Assembly (NCBI RefSeq): GCF_029867415.1
Contig: NW_026705179.1
Location: forward strand, 620,001 to 684,000
From: Vicia villosa
Taxonomy: Eukaryota > Streptophyta > Magnoliopsida > Fabales > Fabaceae
Direction: 5' to 3'
Length of the DNA stretch: 64,000 nt
Both the position numbers and the translations under genes were made by a program. This document shows positions 35,189-47,446 of this stretch, in pieces. Position 1 is the stretch's first letter. Each line of letters begins with the position of its first letter. The notes under the pieces are model-generated. The model was not told the DNA's origin. It saw only the letters and a list, made by a program, of their open reading frames with translations, and searched no databases.

Positions 35189-37150
35189 GCTGTCGCACGC
35201 TCGCGAAAAATGAACAGAGTCGCCACCAATATATTTATCCCATAGGGGAAAGGAATATCAGGAAACCTAAGATGAATAAGAACGAGGTCTTTCGACCAGA
35301 GATAAGGTACGGGAGTCGGTTACACGAGGGGAAGGTGCTAGCACCCCTCACGCCCATCGTACTCGATGGTATCCACCTATGTTTGTTGCTATCTAAAGGG
35401 TGTATAAATCTAAAGCTTAATTACTAAGGGAATGCATGCAAATGAATGAAAAGAAACACGGGGAAAATAAGGTTTATAAATAGTTGTGCTCGCTTAGGCC
35501 CCGCGACCTAATGCCTACGTATCCTTTTCAGGAATCAGAGCGCCGTAGTTCGGCTCTTTAGTTTTTGTTTGTTTTTGTGTTTTTTAGTGGACGAAGTTAC
35601 ATTCGCACTCCGCTGCTCGACCTCTGGAGTCTTAAGCTGGGAATGGAGCGGAAATAACGTGTCCGATTAAAGAATGCCTCGGAGGCGAGATGAAGAAGAG
35701 ATTTTGAACGTTTCGAGTGGGACCCTAAAGCAAGGGAGACTCGAGTTGTTCTTTGGTTTGTGTTTTTTAGAAGTTGGGAACTTACGCCTGAATGGAACCC
35801 TAAAGCAAGGGAGATCCAAGCACTCGAACGTTCCCTAAAGCAAGGGACGTTCAAGCTTCCATTCCCTTTTTAAGAATTTTCACTTTTTTTATTAGTGTTT
35901 TAAGTATTTTCTTTGTATTTTTTGAAGGGGATTTTATTCAAGTATTTGTTAGATGTTTTAAAGTTGAAAAGGAAAAGAAACTAGCCTAAGTGAAAACTAG
36001 CCTAATATGAAATGGGATTTCTACCTAATGTTATCATGGTTTCTACCTAAAAGGTTAGGAATAAAAGAAACATGAAGATTAAAGTCACAATTAGAAGTCA
36101 ATAGTGAGTAACACAATGGTACAAAAATTGGCATGCAAGCATATAGTAACAAGTCAAAAATATAGTACAAAATGAACCAAAAATACTACTATTTTTTATA
36201 TTGATTTTTATGAAAGAAAATGAATTATAAGTCAAGTAAAAAGACTAAAAAACAAATAGCCTAAAACTACTATTTTATGATTATTTTCTATGTCTAAAAT
36301 TGTGTATCAAAGTCTAAAAGTGATAAGAAAAGTCAGCATTTTTATTACTAAAAAAGATAACAAAAATCTAATTAAAAGCCTAAATTTGTTAATTAATTAA
36401 GAGGAACCAGGGGGGTGCTAAGTTGAGTTAAGGATGGTGAATAGCAAACAGGGCGTAGGGCCCAGAATTGAGCCTAGGGGCGTTTTTCTCGTTGTGCAGA
36501 TTTTTATGCCAAAAATAGCGATGGGCCAAACAGGGGGTGAGGTTAGCATTGTCAAGCCCAGCTTGTTTATTTTCTTTGTCATTGATCCATGGTTATTGTC
36601 ATTCAGATTTTATCATTCTTCTCTAATCGAACCAAATCAATTCTACTTAAAGACTTAAGGTTTAATTAAAAAAACAACCAAATTAAATGTACTAATTAAC
36701 CGGTTAACTCAATAATTACCGATTAAAATCAAATTTTAATTAATCAAATATGTAATTAATAAAGAAAAAGAAAAGAGGGGAATAGGGTAAAGTGATTGTG
36801 TCGTTTCAGATTCTTTCGTTCACTCACTCTCGTTCTCACCTCTCTCAGACTCAAACAACTTCGCCGGAAATCGCCTCCCGGCGGCGACCACGGCGGAGAC
36901 GCCTTGAAACACCACAAACCTAGCATAGCCTTGTTCATCTCCTTCGGCTAATTTTGAATCCGCCCTCATTTTCCCTCAATTTCCACTCGTTTCATCCTGA
37001 ATCTAAAACCCTAAGTTAAACTGAAAGCTCAATCAAACGGCAATGGAGGCGAATCGAAGAGCGAAACCATGGGGGAAATGCTCACAGGGCCTTTGCTTTA
37101 CATAATTACACAAGAGCAAGCGACGAAATGAAGAATGCAGACTCAGAGAG

Positions 37151-37160
37151 CTTACCTGAG
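37151..37160 (-). promoter_or_regulatory. 5' splice-site-like sequence in LTR leader
   Basis: The minus strand reads CTCAG|GTAAG, a full match to the plant donor consensus, downstream of the TATA box. A leader intron ending near the acceptor at 34252 would remove most of the untranslated leader. This is inference. Confidence 0.4.
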
Positions 37161-37644
37161 GTGCTCGTTGAAGATGACTGTTGAAGAAAACCGGTGGAGA
37201 TAATAAGAACCTCGGATGCGCAACGAATGAAGAGGTCAACGATTCAGGTAGGCTTCTTTGCGAATCTTGCGCCTTCGATCGTTTCTGTTTCGTCTTACTT
37301 CTTCTTTTTCTTCTGTGTTTCGTTGTTGTTGTGATGTGAGATTGAGCGCCGCGGTTATTGAATACGAAGCTGATACGAAAGCTTATTGCTTGCAGAGTTC
37401 GTGATTGAAGCTTGAGATGATTGTTGTTGAAGATTGCTGATGATTGAAGGAGGGAAGGAGGCTTGGATTGTGTGATTGATGAAGATTGGTTCTGGGAGAA
37501 GCGGAGCAGAGAAGGTGAAGAAGATTGTGGTGAAGATGCAGAGAGGTTGAGAGTGATGGATGATGAAGAATGATGAATGAGGTGGAGTTCAGAGATGGAG
37601 AGTGATGAAAATGGTGGAGGAGCCTGAACAGAGTGGTGGCTGAA

Positions 37645-37656
37645 GATTATATAGAG
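37645..37656 (-). promoter_or_regulatory. TATA box in 5' LTR
   Basis: Minus-strand CTCTATATAATC is followed by a C/T-rich leader of roughly 450 nt that contains no ATG before a donor-like CAG|GTAAG at 37156/37155. The other LTR has the same box at 27620-27631. Confidence 0.6.
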
Positions 37657-39108
37657 GTTGGTTCTACTCTGTTTCTTCTCTGAATTTCTGTTACCATTTG
37701 TTACCATTCAGTTAAGTGGTTAGAGTTTTGTAACTGTTTTTGAAGGTTAGTTCTGATTTCTGTTAGGAAGTTGGTTAGAAGCTGTTAGGTTTGTTATGTT
37801 CTGTTAGGCTTTGTAACTGAATCGGTTAGACAGTTAGAGGTGGTTATATGTTTGTAACTGAATTGGTTAAATCAGTTAGGGAATTCTGTTAAAGTTATGA
37901 AATAGTGAATGTTTTGTATGGGGGTTCTGAATATATGTATGTATTGCAGGGGCTAACTATGATGACTTGAATGATGAAGACAGCATTTCGCACTTTTGTT
38001 TTCTCTCTTTTTCAAACTGTCTTTGAATTGATATGGGATGGTGATGTTATGGTTGAATGGTAACATAGTGATGGTTCTGTGTATGTATATGAATAGATGG
38101 ATGATGTGAGATGGCTGCTTATATGTGGGGTTAATATACAGTTAGGTGTTTGAATGCTGTTAGGACAATTGCGGATTATGTTAGGGCTGAATGAGGGATT
38201 GTTTATGTGGTATCTTTCTGGTTTTGCAGGGCTGTTTGGTATGGTTATTTAGAAGTTTTGGTTTTGTTATATAGCTTGAATTTGAATGAATGATGATTAG
38301 TAAGAAGTGATGAGTTGAATTTGAATATATGACTTGATAATATAATCTCCTTGGATTGATATGCACTTGATTATGCAGGTTGGTTTGATGTGATGGAGAA
38401 GAAGAGGAGACCGAAATATGAGCTGGAAAATCGGAACAGGGAACAAGCCTTCAAGATTCCATTGGACTTTGGCCAAAGAAATATTATTATTTGTAATGCC
38501 TTTTTTCTGTAATGGATTTGATGATGTACATAATTAGGGATTGAATGTAGACATTTAATTTGACATAAAGACTTTTAATTTGAGATTGAATATGAGTTTG
38601 TATCCCTTTGAATAAAAAGTGAAATTCTTCTTTTGTTGGAATCGGATGAGCTTCCAAACATCCACGCTTGAACTTGAGATAAGATCAACCCCTTATGTAG
38701 GCTAGTCCAATAACTCATAATGAAAGGGACCACCTAAATGAATCCATTCATGTAGTAGAATAAATCCACTCAAACCAATGGTTTACAACATAAGCGAACA
38801 ATCCAAATGACTCAACGCTCTAAACCAAACTTATGAGGCCAATGTCAAAGTCATATGATCAAGTGTTCTTTGAGAGGCTGAATTAATTATCATCTTCTGA
38901 TCAAATGCCAAGCTTCTTTTCTTGAATGAATAAGCTCATGCCAAAACTTTGTGAGCTCCAGTTAGTTCACCAATCGATCCCTGATCCCATGTGTTTTGGA
39001 TTATGAATGCAATGATGTGTTAGATGACCTAAAATGCAAAAAAATGAATGAGATATGTAAGCCAATTAAGAATAATTAGATGGGCAAATTTTGGGGTGCA
39101 ACAAGCGC

Positions 39109-39640
39109 GACGCCAAGTGCTAAACATAACACAAAAAATGATAAACAAATAAGGCATTAGCCATCTTCCACACAACAACATCCAAGGCTTCTCAGTCTCT
39201 ACCTGATTATCTGTATCATAGGCGTACAACCAACAGAACTAGCAAATAGGGGGTGAGAATACACTCAAAACATGTTAACATTGCAACAGAATGCAAGGAT
39301 AAATATCATCCATAATAATATCAACAATAGATGATTCACATAAGACAACAACAATCAATTTGCAACACAAGTATGTATGCAATGTGATTCAAATCCTCGA
39401 CTCTATATGCATTTGGTATTAAAGTTTTAGAAGCTCATAAAAATGTTACTGAAATCATCCCATCACTTATCACATATCTAGATCATACTACATGCCACTA
39501 GCACTATCTTTGAACCTTGAAACATCAACACCTAACTCATACATGATGCATGAATGATAATTAAACATCATAAAAGGTTCACCTCAACCTTCACCTGCAT
39601 AATTCAACAATGGTTCCATCTCTGAACCAGATACACCAGC
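39109..39640 (-). repeat. Tekay-like LTR fragment, right of Ogre-like insertion
   Basis: Continuation of the LTR interrupted at 25165. Motifs around 39225-39320 parallel 20690-20770 of the solo LTR. It is diverged, and no end is visible. Confidence 0.45.
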
Positions 39641-40400
39641 ATAACACTGAAGGTGTGAAAAACACTAGAAAGGGAGGGTTATATAGGGTTTTTAAAACAA
39701 GGCTTTTGCAACAAAAATAAATCCCCTCTTTAAAACAACAAATACTTCACTCTTGATAATAACGATAAATTTTCAAGAAGGAAAGAACAAGGTATGTTTA
39801 TACTAGTTCACTTGAAAATTATCAAGCTAATCTAGTCCACCCGCCAAGGTGATTTCGCCTTATCAACAAGGTCTTAATCCACTATAACCAAACTGATTAC
39901 AATTGCATGGGCTACCCGTTGATGACTAACACAATACAACCTTTAGGATGCACAAGTCTTAAACTCCCCAAGAAATTCTGACTAACCGGTCTCTTGAGGA
40001 CAACCTCTAAGACACACTAATCTTAGACTTCTCAAGAAGTTCTGACCAACCGGTCTTTAAGGACAACCTCTAAAACACACTAATCTTAGACTCCTTAAGA
40101 AATTCTGACTAACTGGTCTCTTGAGGAACAATCAAACAACTGTTTGAATAAAGGTTTATTTATAATAATATGCTTCTACACAAGCTGGATGCAAACAATA
40201 TTTACAAAGCAAAATGACAAAGGTAAGAAAGCGTATGAACAATCTTTCAAGAGAGTGAATTAGAAACTTCTTCCATTTGTCTTCAAGCCATATATATAGC
40301 TTATATAATATATCCGTTGGAGGGAAACTCTGGAAATTCCAGAAGTTTGGCGGCTTGAACATAGTGGGGGACAAGATCGTACAATGCGTCTGTCCTTTCA
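39641..40400 (-). mobile_element. Copia-like LTR fragment
   Basis: The minus strand shows a TATA-like TATATAAGC region near 40300, then a leader with three ~70-bp tandem copies (about 39947-40128, each with TTCTGACTAACCGGTCT-like on the plus strand). It ends in a block reading CCCTCCCTTTCTAGTG. The layout resembles copia R/U5 sequence. Boundaries and family are uncertain. Confidence 0.4.
39947..40128. repeat. ~70-bp tandem repeat, three copies
   Basis: Three diverged units carry CTTAGACTYCTYAAGAARTTCTGAC followed by AACYGGTCT and a GAGGAC/ACCTCTAA segment. Confidence 0.75.
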
Positions 40401-42115
40401 TGGTAGTGGAGCGAAACATTCGTTTTGTACCATGTACTATGTACTATGTGTAACGGTGAAATTGGTGAGACTAAATCCATTGAATAGACTTAGCTCATTT
40501 TGTTTTAAACAGAGTCGCTACCGCGCTTTATTGTTTCCAAAAGGAATGGGAGAAAGAGCGAATAAAACCCACAGAAGTTTTTAAAATCAAAACTAATAAA
40601 CTTAACAGAGATTTGGGCAAGGGGGTTTGTTATACAAGGGGAAGGTTTTAAGCACCCCTCATATCCATGGTACTCCATGAAAACCTCATTGAAAATGTTA
40701 TTGTCTTTGTTTGTACATTTTTGAAAATCCTATGTGAATGTGTTTAAAAAAGGGCGTGGGGATGGGAAAAGAATGTTTTAAAAGTGAGCATAAGACATCG
40801 CATCTTAGGCCTACATACCCCTTTAACAATAGGGAAGTCAGAGCTTTTGTAGTTCCTCTTAAAAAGGAAAATAAAAGGGGGACCAAAGTGGCCAAAATCT
40901 TTTTGGGTGAGAGCTTTAAAATACTCACAAGTTTTTTTTTAAAAGAGGGTTAAGCTTTAAAATACTTAACAGGTTTAAAAGGGTTAAACTTTAACAATAC
41001 TTAACAATTTTAAAATAAAAAGGGACCAAGCTTTAACAATACAAGGTCAATGGGTTAGGAGAAGTTTCACCAGGAATAATTCTTCTCTTAACACCAAGAT
41101 TTAAAAACAAAAGACCTAGCTTTAACAATACAAAGGTCAATGCACTAAGAATAGTTTCACCGGGAATAATTCTATTCTTTAGTACCAAGGTTTAAAAACA
41201 AAAGGGTTTGGTTAAGATTTAACAATACTAAACCATTAAAAGACAAGGTAAAAAGCTTTAACAATACTTTTAAACACAAGGCAAAAGAGATTGGAAAGGG
41301 AGTTTGAGTACCTTGACAATTTATTCAATATCATTCCCATCCTTTTGGACAAAAACAACAAACTTAAGCAATCAACAATGGGCACCTCAAGTGTGTGTGT
41401 GGGATATCATGTAACACAAGAACAAACAAGTGGGTATGATGATTAACAAATAATAGAGATGGATGTATCTAAACCCTTGGATTCAAACTCATGTGTGAAT
41501 GATGAATGATTGATATGATGAATAAACATGGGGTTAGATAAACAACACATATGAGAAATTAACAAGATAATGGTTAAAATAAAAATTAAGTACAAAACAA
41601 GGATTAAATCAACAAGTATGTACAAGATAACAAACTTAATTAATCATGGATAAAAAAGATCAACATGTATCTTTTTTGGGTTAGGGTTTTGATCCTAGGG
41701 TTTTTGAATTAGGGTTTTCAAATTAGGGTTTAATCATAAACACCTAAACCTAATTGGTTTTAATTGCTAAATTCCAATTTCTTTAAGAGAAATGGTCTAA
41801 GGGTACATGAAGAAGTCAAAGACATCCTACTCTATCCCTAAACAAATATTTAAAACATTCACAAAGTTTTATAAAAGAAATAATCAAAACAAAAGATTTT
41901 TAGTTGATTTTCTTAACTTAAAAGACATGTTTTTTTGAATTAATTTTTAAATAGAGAAATATCAAATATTTTTTTGGATTTTTTAACATGGTATGAAAAT
42001 ACACAAAAAAAATAAATCACACAAAAAAGGAGTTAAAAAGATTAAATTTTTCAATTTTTTATGGATTTTGGAAGTTTGTAAAATAACTAAAGAAATAAGT
42101 GATAAAAAAAACATG

Positions 42116-42190
42116 GGGTGTGGCCACAAAGGCTTGAACTCACGCCCTCTCACACAAAACCATGGCCAACTGAGCTACGCGCACGTGGTG
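42116..42190 (-). ncRNA. tRNA-like sequence 1 (degenerate) in LTR
   Basis: The minus strand has an A-box TAGCTCAGTTGG (42166-42177) and a B-box-like GAGTTCAAGCC (42131-42141). The spacing is tRNA-like, but the acceptor and T stems pair poorly. It is a tRNA-derived pseudogene, not a working tRNA. Confidence 0.45.
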
Positions 42191-42249
42191 ACTAGAAACA
42201 GATCCCAATTGATTTTAACGCATAACATGTTATAAAACCTAAAAATAAA

Positions 42250-42345
42250 AAATAGCAAAAAGGTCTGGGGCGAGGGGGATTCGAACCCCAGACCCTATGG
42301 ACGCGCACACACACACACACACAAGCCTTTCCAATTGAACTAAAC
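42250..42345 (-). ncRNA. tRNA-like sequence 2 (degenerate) in LTR
   Basis: The minus strand has an A-box-like TAGTTCAATTGG (42331-42342) and a perfect B-box GGTTCGAATCC (42277-42287) within a 9-bp inverted repeat GGTCTGGGG/CCCCAGACC (42262-42270, 42286-42294). A (CA)n run (42305-42323) lies where the anticodon arm should be, so the tRNA fold is lost. Confidence 0.5.
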
Positions 42346-45184
42346 GATGTATTCATTTATAAAACGCATGCCATTCAATATAATATAAAGTGTGCACTAA
42401 AAATTCAAATTTCAAACACACAAAAACATCATCTTCTTCGTTGAAACACAACAACAACAACCATGACTGCGCATTTGAATTTTCTCAAATTTTCATCAAT
42501 TTTGACAAAGTAAAATACCCGAATGATCAGCATAACACCATGAATTCAAACATGTAATTAACACACATTGATTCAAACTACAACATACGAATTTCTGGAA
42601 AAACTTATGAACCCTAGAAATTGATATTTAAAATTAAACTCTTGATGTAAACAATCAATCAATGGGACCTTAGGGCTATCAATCAGTATGTAAAAACGAG
42701 CATTTTGGTATCAAGAAATGCATGAATTGAGCTCCATTCAAGGAAATCAGAGTTGAGTTACATACCTCTGAAAACGAGGTCGAGCAGAGAGCTTGAGAGG
42801 ACCTGGGATTGATTTAAGACCTTGGTTAGATTCAAGTGATCCACCAGGAAGCTATTGCAATGCTTAGAATGATCTACAAATGCCTGCAAATTCAAACAAG
42901 ATTTCACCTACACAAAGAAAAAGTTATGGCTGGAACTTGTAGTTCCAAGTGTTACAGATCCAAAATAGGTGTTTAGATAGCTTCTAAATGATGTTTAGAA
43001 GGTATCCAACACAAAAGGCCAGAAAACGCACGAGCCAAATTGGTTTTGGCAAGTTTGGTTTAAAGAGGTATTTTAATGGAGTTTTGAAAGATGATTTTCT
43101 GTTTGGGGCCTTTGGTAAGTGTTTGAAGGTTGTGGATAGCTTCTATATGATTAATAGAAACTACTGGAAAGGCTAATTTGGTTTGAAAGTGTTTGGTTTG
43201 GATTTTGGTAAGTTATGAGATTGAAAGAAGCTTTAATGGAGGTAAAAATGTGATTTTTGGTTAGAGGACCTTTGAGAGGTTGAGGGAGGTATGGACAGCT
43301 TCTAAATGATGTTTAGAAGTTGTCTAAACCTTTGGTTGACACCCAGAACTTGTGGAACTCAAAATGACCTATAAAATGCAAAGATAGAAAAATGAGAATT
43401 TCAAGTGAGGTAGTGACTTGGAGAATTCTAGTGTCTTTGATGCGATGGCGGTTTGTGGAGGGAAAATCTCATAAGTTTGAGTTCACATGTGAAGGATGTA
43501 CCATATTGCTTCTTTGTGAAGTTATGTGAAAATTGGAGTTCCAATGGCAAAGTACATCTTCAAACATGCTTGTGTGACTTTGTTCTGAACATTAGGAGCT
43601 TGCTTGTGGTGTTTGTAATGCTTTTGGTGCAGAAGAAACATTGTAGTGGCTCAAGGAGAGTGGACTTTATGTTTAAAGTAGCTTTACTAAAATGGAAGTC
43701 ATGGCTTTATGCTTGAAATGGAATGAAACTTTGGACAATGCTTAAAACACATGGATCATAGCTGAAAAGCAAGTGAAATCTTTTGAGTTTGGCCTCTTAA
43801 ACAAGTTAGAGGGGATGTCCTTTGAAGATTCTTTCAGATTTGAAACAAATCTCAACTTGGTTCTTCATGTTCTTCACCATTTTCAAGTGTTCATGGTGCC
43901 CTCTTCACAAAATCATGTCTCATTGATCAAGCCATGGATTTTCATGCTAGTGGTCTCTTTGGAAAGCCCTTGCTACATAATTCAAGTCACTTGTTGAAAG
44001 TTTCCTCAAACTCTTTTTGGATCATGGAGAAAAAAAGCCATAAAGTTAAGAAAAAACTAGATGAACATAAACCTTCTTAATCCAAAATCTCTCAAAATAA
44101 TCACTTTTAGCCAAAAGTTGCATTGTGATAAGTTATTTGTTTTGTTATTATCTACAACTTTCATATTTGGAGATTTTTAAGTTTGTAGGCAAAATTTGGA
44201 GTTCCCAAAATTAGGTCAAAATTCACTTAAAACCCTAATTTTGACTTTTGTTGACTTTTTGATTCTTGATGAATTCTTTGGATTTTCTTTGATCAAATGT
44301 CTTCAAAAATCATATGATGATGATTTGGATCCTTAAAAGTCCATAGTTGACCATTCTTCTCAAAAGTCAAAGGTTGACTTGCATAGTTGGCTTTTTCCAA
44401 ATGAACTGCAATTTTGTGATTTCCATATGATTCAAGGTCTCCTCTTCAAATGAATGATGGGAATGGATTATAATGTTTATTTGGATGTCCTTGAATCATA
44501 GTTTGAGTCTTGGAACCATGTCCTGATTAAAATTCAACCCTCTAGTGGAATTAGGTCAAACACCCTTATTGGAGCTTCTGATGAACTTGAAGGTGATTAA
44601 TCTTGCATTGAACCATCCTTGGACTTTGATATTGATTAGAGAATCCTTTGAATCATAGAAGGATGTTGAATTCCTTTGTGGGCCTCAGAACCCTAATTTG
44701 CCCAGCCTCTTCCTGATCAGTCTCTTGTCTTGGGGCACAAGCAACAAACAACAATTTTTTTGTATTTTTGTTAGCAAATGATAAATGCATGATAATTATG
44801 ATGATAATGATGATCCTAATATTTAAGATATGGTGGGATCTCAGTGGTCAAAAATTGGGGTACAACAACTGCCTCTATTTAAGTTCCTGACACCTGATGA
44901 GGGAAAGATGGAATCTTCGTCTCAGCACGGTAGGAGGGACTTAAATACAAAAGATAGCACAATTTTGGACCCTGAGAGCCCGCATGCATGATATGAAAGA
45001 AACATCTTTTATTGATTTTTATATGGAATAAACAAACAACATCCTTCCTTCAGACTAGGAGAAAGGACACAGATCTACTGGAGACATATGATAAACAGTC
45101 CCTGACACTTGGGAAATGAGCAATGCAATTGACTTTGGTAAATTCAAGATTCTCACAGAATGAACCAGGTGCAAATATTAGCCC

Positions 45185-45400
45185 TTCCGACACAAAGATA
45201 TGTTACGGGTTCACACACAACAACATCACCAAGCTATGGGTTCTCACACAACAAGGTCTAAAAGGGGTTCTAGATTCTCTCAGAACAAAGGGTCAATTAC
45301 GGATTCTCTCGCAATGACAAAGCTATGTTATGGGTTCACACATAACACATCACCAAGCTATGGATTCTCACACAACAAGGTCAATCTTCTCTATGGGCTG
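45185..45400. repeat. Tandem repeat with GGGTTCTCACACAACA core
   Basis: Repeated units carry GGGTTCACACACAACA, ATCACCAAGCTATGG and TTCTCTCGCAATG-type segments. Confidence 0.75.
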
Positions 45401-45439
45401 TTTTCACATGCTGGGGAAGAAAATTAATGGGCTTTCTCA

Positions 45440-45850
45440 ATGAACTGTTTCATACTCTGGGGAGACTCACCATCCACAAAGGAAAGAACCATCTTTAACA
45501 TGAATTGTCTCGACGCTGGAGAGACTAACCATTCATAATAACTTCAACACGAACTGTCTCGACGCTGGAGAGACCAACCATTCATAATATTTAGGTTCTT
45601 CAACAGACTGTCTTCATCGTCTATTGTGAATCTTCTATAGTGAATTATCTTCTTACACTAAGAGACTAATCACTTGCAAAATTAGGTTCTTCAACAGACT
45701 GTCTTCATCATCTTGAGAAGGCCAACCATCTATTGTGAAACTTCTATAGTGAACTGCCTTCTTACACCGAGAGACTAATCACTTGTAAAATTAGGTTCTT
45801 CAACAGACTGTCTTCATTATCTTGAGAAGGCTAACCATCTATTGTGAAAC
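45440..45850. repeat. Tandem repeat with GAGAC-type inverted motifs
   Basis: Units carry AACTGTCTCGACGCTGGAGA or the longer variant CAGACTGTCTTCATCATCTT and end CTAACCAT or CCAACCAT. The GTCTC/GAGAC arms (45507-45511 with 45521-45525; 45556-45560 with 45570-45574) can pair. Confidence 0.8.
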
Positions 45851-46279
45851 TTATGTCATTCCCAAACTTCTCTACTAGAAACATTTTTCTTGCTCCGTAG
45901 AGACGGTCATCTTCTTTCAAGAAGGAAATTGGGGACACACAAGCTGCTCAAATAAGGAGACCATTACTTGTTGTCGGGTAATAACTGCAATAGAAACTAC
46001 GGGGGATATAAATCCAACTTTCTGGGGAACCATAAACAGGTTCATGTTTGAAAATATCAGGTCTTCAATCGTGCAAAATAAATACACTATGAGAATCCAG
46101 GATTCGTTGATCCAAATAATCATATCTGCTGGAGACAAAGTTCAAACCAAGGCGGAGTTGGAATGAAACACCAAACAAGACACTCCCCTTTGAGGAACAA
46201 GCTCAAAAATAGGGGTTCATCCTATCTACAGATAGGTGAATAAGCTAAAACAAGATCTTTCCACGAGGAACAAACTCAT

Positions 46280-46873
46280 TGTTAGAACAAGATTTGTTCT
46301 GATCAATATTCTTGTTTTGATGATAATAATACATATGAATTTTATATAAGACAATGTGGTACTCTAATCCTTTGCATTTTCCATTTCAGGAAATATATAA
46401 AGAGTATGCACAATTCAGCGCTAAGAAGCACTGACTCAGAAGGTTCAGGATTGCAACATCAGAACATGCTCTCGCAAGACATTAGAAGATGATCAAGCAG
46501 AATCAGAACATGGTCTATGAAGCATCAGAAGAACATGAAGTGAGAAGCAGAAGCACTGAAGTTCTTCTGGTATCACGCTCAAGCTCTTCAAAGTCAGAAG
46601 ACAAGAAGATGCTCTGCACCAAGCTGTGACTCTGATTATTCAAATGTTGTATTCACAAATCTGAGATCAGAAGCTAGTACTAGATGACAGACTATTAAGT
46701 CTAATCTTTAACTGACAAAAGGAACGTTAGAAGCTACAAAAGGCAAAGTCAGTAAAAGCAGGAAAAGCATGGCTCGAGGTAGCTGACAAAACAGTGAAAA
46801 CATTAAATGTAAAGCTGTACTATTCACGCAATGCATTAAATGCAACTCAACGGTCATCTTCTCAAACGCCTAT
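46280..46873 (+). repeat. SIRE/Maximus-type copia LTR, first 594 bp
   Basis: It starts TGTTAGAACAAGATTTGTTC and runs through GCAACATCAGAACATGCTCT and AGCAGAAGCACTGAAGTTCT motifs that I recognise from Fabeae SIRE-type LTRs. It is cut at 46873 by the Ogre-like element. Its remainder should lie beyond the window after that element. Confidence 0.7.
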
Positions 46874-47446
46874 TGTTATACCCCAAAATTTGCCCGCATC
46901 TTTTTCAAAAAAGAAGGCAACAGACTTCTGTCTAAAATTGGGAGTTTCATATAATCTTGGATTTTATTTCGTAAATATCCTGATTTTATGAATACTCAGT
47001 TTTTAGAAAGGTTTTATACGGTATTTTGGTTCTCTGTTGAATTTATTCTTACACAAACGCCAAGTACTGTCTATCACTTCACACACGCTGTTTATTTGAG
47101 ATTTATTTGCAGATAAATAGTACTGACGCAATTGGTACAGAATTAAATTTTGCAGGCGCAGAGTCCGGGGATTCAGACTGTACTGGTAACAATTAATTTA
47201 TTATTGGCTTTGTTTCCCACTAATTTTTGTACTATATTATTATTTTCAAAATCTCTTCTATTATTTTCAAAATCTCTTCCTTTCTTTTCAAATCTCTTTC
47301 TTTCAAATCAAATCCTAGCTTTATTCTATACATCTCTCTTTTCAAACCCTACCATACACTTTCTTTCAAATCCTACTACCACTCAAATTTTCCTTTTTTG
47401 TACGGTATCACTTCATTCCCCAACGTCTCTATCCTTCTTTTCACTC

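Larger units (their letters stand above)
25166..39103 (-). mobile_element. Ogre-like gypsy element, complete, gag-only (13.9 kb)
   Basis: Two 3913-bp LTRs (25166-29078 and 35191-39103) are collinear with no indel. In reading I saw only two base differences (27339/37364 and 28098/38123). The target duplication AGCGC flanks the whole (25161-25165, 39104-39108). Reading on the minus strand: 5' LTR, tRNA-Arg-type PBS, leader with hairpin repeats, gag, ~2 kb non-coding, a hairpin tandem array, polypurine tract, 3' LTR. There is no protease, RT, RNase H or integrase, so it must rely on another element's enzymes. The near-identical LTRs make it one of the youngest insertions in the window. Confidence 0.95.
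35191..39103 (-). repeat. 5' LTR of the gag-only Ogre-like element
   Basis: 3913 bp, TG...CA on the minus strand, with AGCGC outside. It holds the promoter signals described below and a 224-codon Ser-rich open frame that I do not believe is a gene. Confidence 0.95.
40485..44867 (-). repeat. Older Ogre-like LTR (element 3)
   Basis: The right edge reads, on the minus strand, TGTTGTACCCCAATTTTTGA and is followed by a polypurine-like tract, the same layout as the gag-only element. The left end shows AAACAGAGTCGCTACC (from 40508) and GGGGAAGGTTTTAAGCACCC (40640-40659), which parallel the LTR end of the gag-only element. The left boundary is approximate. It contains two tRNA-like modules. No full-length ORF survives. 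Confidence 0.7.
44868..46279 (-). other. 3' UTR of Ogre-like element 3
   Basis: This begins with the minus-strand polypurine tract AAATAGAGGCAGT. It holds two tandem arrays (45185-45400 and 45440-45850) and no ORF of note. The remaining internal part of the element is cut off by the SIRE-type LTR at 46280. Confidence 0.65.

Noticed and set aside
42116..42345. Functional tRNA genes
   Set aside because: The A and B boxes are recognisable, but the acceptor, D and anticodon stems do not form and one copy has a (CA)n run in the anticodon arm.
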